Assembly: GCA_007571095.1 (NCBI GenBank) | Contig: RKSB01000078.1 | Span: forward strand, 1 to 5,885 | Direction of reading: 5' to 3' | From: K189A clade bacterium | GTDB lineage: Bacteria; Pseudomonadota; Gammaproteobacteria; Pseudomonadales; Azotimanducaceae | DNA: 5,885 nt | Shown: one piece after another, positions 5,284 to 5,885 of the stretch | Numbering within the stretch: the first letter of the stretch is position 1 | How the letters are laid out: each line of letters begins with the position of its first letter | Translations under genes and position numbers: made by a program | The notes under the pieces: model-generated | Databases searched by the model: none | The model's input: the letters and a program-made list of their open reading frames with translations, nothing else | Told to the model about the DNA's origin: nothing

Positions 5284-5885
5284 GCATTCTCAACGACATT
5301 CTGAAAAACAAGGCTGACGAGGTGATCGCCCGCAAACGCAGGCGAAGCGAACCCAGCCTGAGGGACGAAGCTGAGACACTGGGTGCAGGCAACTTCGCAT
5401 TGTCGTCGGCACTACAGGGCAGTGCAGGACGTTTCGGAGCCGCTATCATTGCAGAAATAAAGAGAGCTTCTCCCAGTAAGGGACTGATTCGAGAAAGTTT
5501 TGATGTGGAAGCTATCGCGAAAAGCTACTCCCGAGGGCGAGCAGCCGCACTTTCGGTATTGACCGATCAAGTCTTCTTTTCCGGCCAGGACGACTTTTTG
5601 CCTCTGGCCCGTCAGGCCAGCGGCTTACCCTGTTTGCGCAAGGATTTTGTGATTGACCCTTATCAGGTTTTTGAGACCCGAGTACTGGGTGCTGACGGCC
5701 TGTTGCTCATCGTGGCTGCACTGTCGCCTGTTCTGCTCAGAGAGCTTTTCGATTTGGGAAAAGCTTGCGGGCTGGATGTTCTGATTGAGGTACACAACGA
5801 AGATGAACTGGAACAGGCCCTGTCGCTTAAACCTGCACTGGTTGGAATCAACAACCGAAACCTGCACACCTTCGAGACTCGGCTT
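5280..5885 (+). CDS. trpC: Indole-3-glycerol phosphate synthase, 3' end cut by window
   Basis: TrpC closes the pyrrole ring of carboxyphenylaminodeoxyribulose phosphate to give indole-3-glycerol phosphate, with loss of CO2 and water. It starts at GTG 5280, overlapping the trpD stop in a GTGA arrangement, and runs open for 202 codons to the window edge; full proteins have roughly 260-280 residues. The TIM-barrel catalytic residues can be placed by motif: Glu59 and Lys61 in A-E-I-K-R-A-S-P-S-K-G, Lys121 in L-R-K-D-F, Glu170 in I-E-V-H, and Asn191 in G-I-N-N-R-N-L. These match Glu51, Lys53, Lys110, Glu159 and Asn180 of the Sulfolobus enzyme. The later E-S-G phosphate-site motif lies beyond the window. 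Whether a TrpF domain is fused cannot be seen; in gammaproteobacteria with this gene order TrpC is usually separate. The GTGA overlap suggests strong translational coupling with trpD. Confidence 0.95.
   Translation, partial: MSILNDILKNKADEVIARKRRRSEPSLRDEAETLGAGNFALSSALQGSAGRFGAAIIAEIKRASPSKGLIRESFDVEAIAKSYSRGRAAALSVLTDQVFFSGQDDFLPLARQASGLPCLRKDFVIDPYQVFETRVLGADGLLLIVAALSPVLLRELFDLGKACGLDVLIEVHNEDELEQALSLKPALVGINNRNLHTFETRL

Noticed and set aside
1..5885. A previously undescribed multi-gene system
   Set aside because: Every long + strand frame belongs to a known housekeeping family, and the remaining non-genic sequence is accounted for by the trp leader. No unknown gene cluster, repeat array or mobile element is visible.

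Overview
The window carries a run of housekeeping genes, all on the + strand. In order they are the 3' part of a MurU-like sugar-phosphate nucleotidyltransferase, rpe (ribulose-phosphate 3-epimerase), gph (phosphoglycolate phosphatase), then trpE, trpG, trpD and the 5' part of trpC. Moderately high GC and the rpe-gph-trpE-trpG-trpD-trpC order point to a gamma- or beta-proteobacterium. The resemblance of TrpE, Rpe and the MurU-like protein to what I recall of Pseudomonas proteins makes me favour a gammaproteobacterium. This is recognition from memory, not a database result.

Positions 1-637 hold the nucleotidyltransferase, cut by the left edge. Positions 654/687-1358 hold rpe, with a possible extended -10 promoter at 647-655. 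rpe and gph overlap by 8 bases. The only sizeable non-genic stretch is 1987-2148, which I read as a transcription-attenuation leader for the trp genes. It holds a 17-codon leader ORF with a Trp codon (2054-2107, good Shine-Dalgarno), followed at once by a hairpin plus U-rich tract (2097-2135) that ends 13 bases before the trpE ATG. Positions 2149-5885 hold trpE-trpG-trpD-trpC, tightly packed (9 and 15 base gaps, then a 4-base GTGA overlap). TrpE and TrpG together make anthranilate from chorismate, TrpD adds phosphoribosyl, and TrpC (after TrpF, not in the window) closes the indole ring.

Two points stand out. First, trpE is full length and well conserved but carries one in-frame amber codon (TAG, 2866-2868) where relatives have a Gln codon. 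This could be a real nonsense mutation, a sequence error or a suppressed stop. Second, the leader has a single Trp codon that lies on the 5' edge of the terminator stem, and I could not find a convincing classical antiterminator. That suggests the stalled ribosome may block the terminator directly. I see no mobile element, CRISPR, tRNA, rRNA or unknown multi-gene system here.
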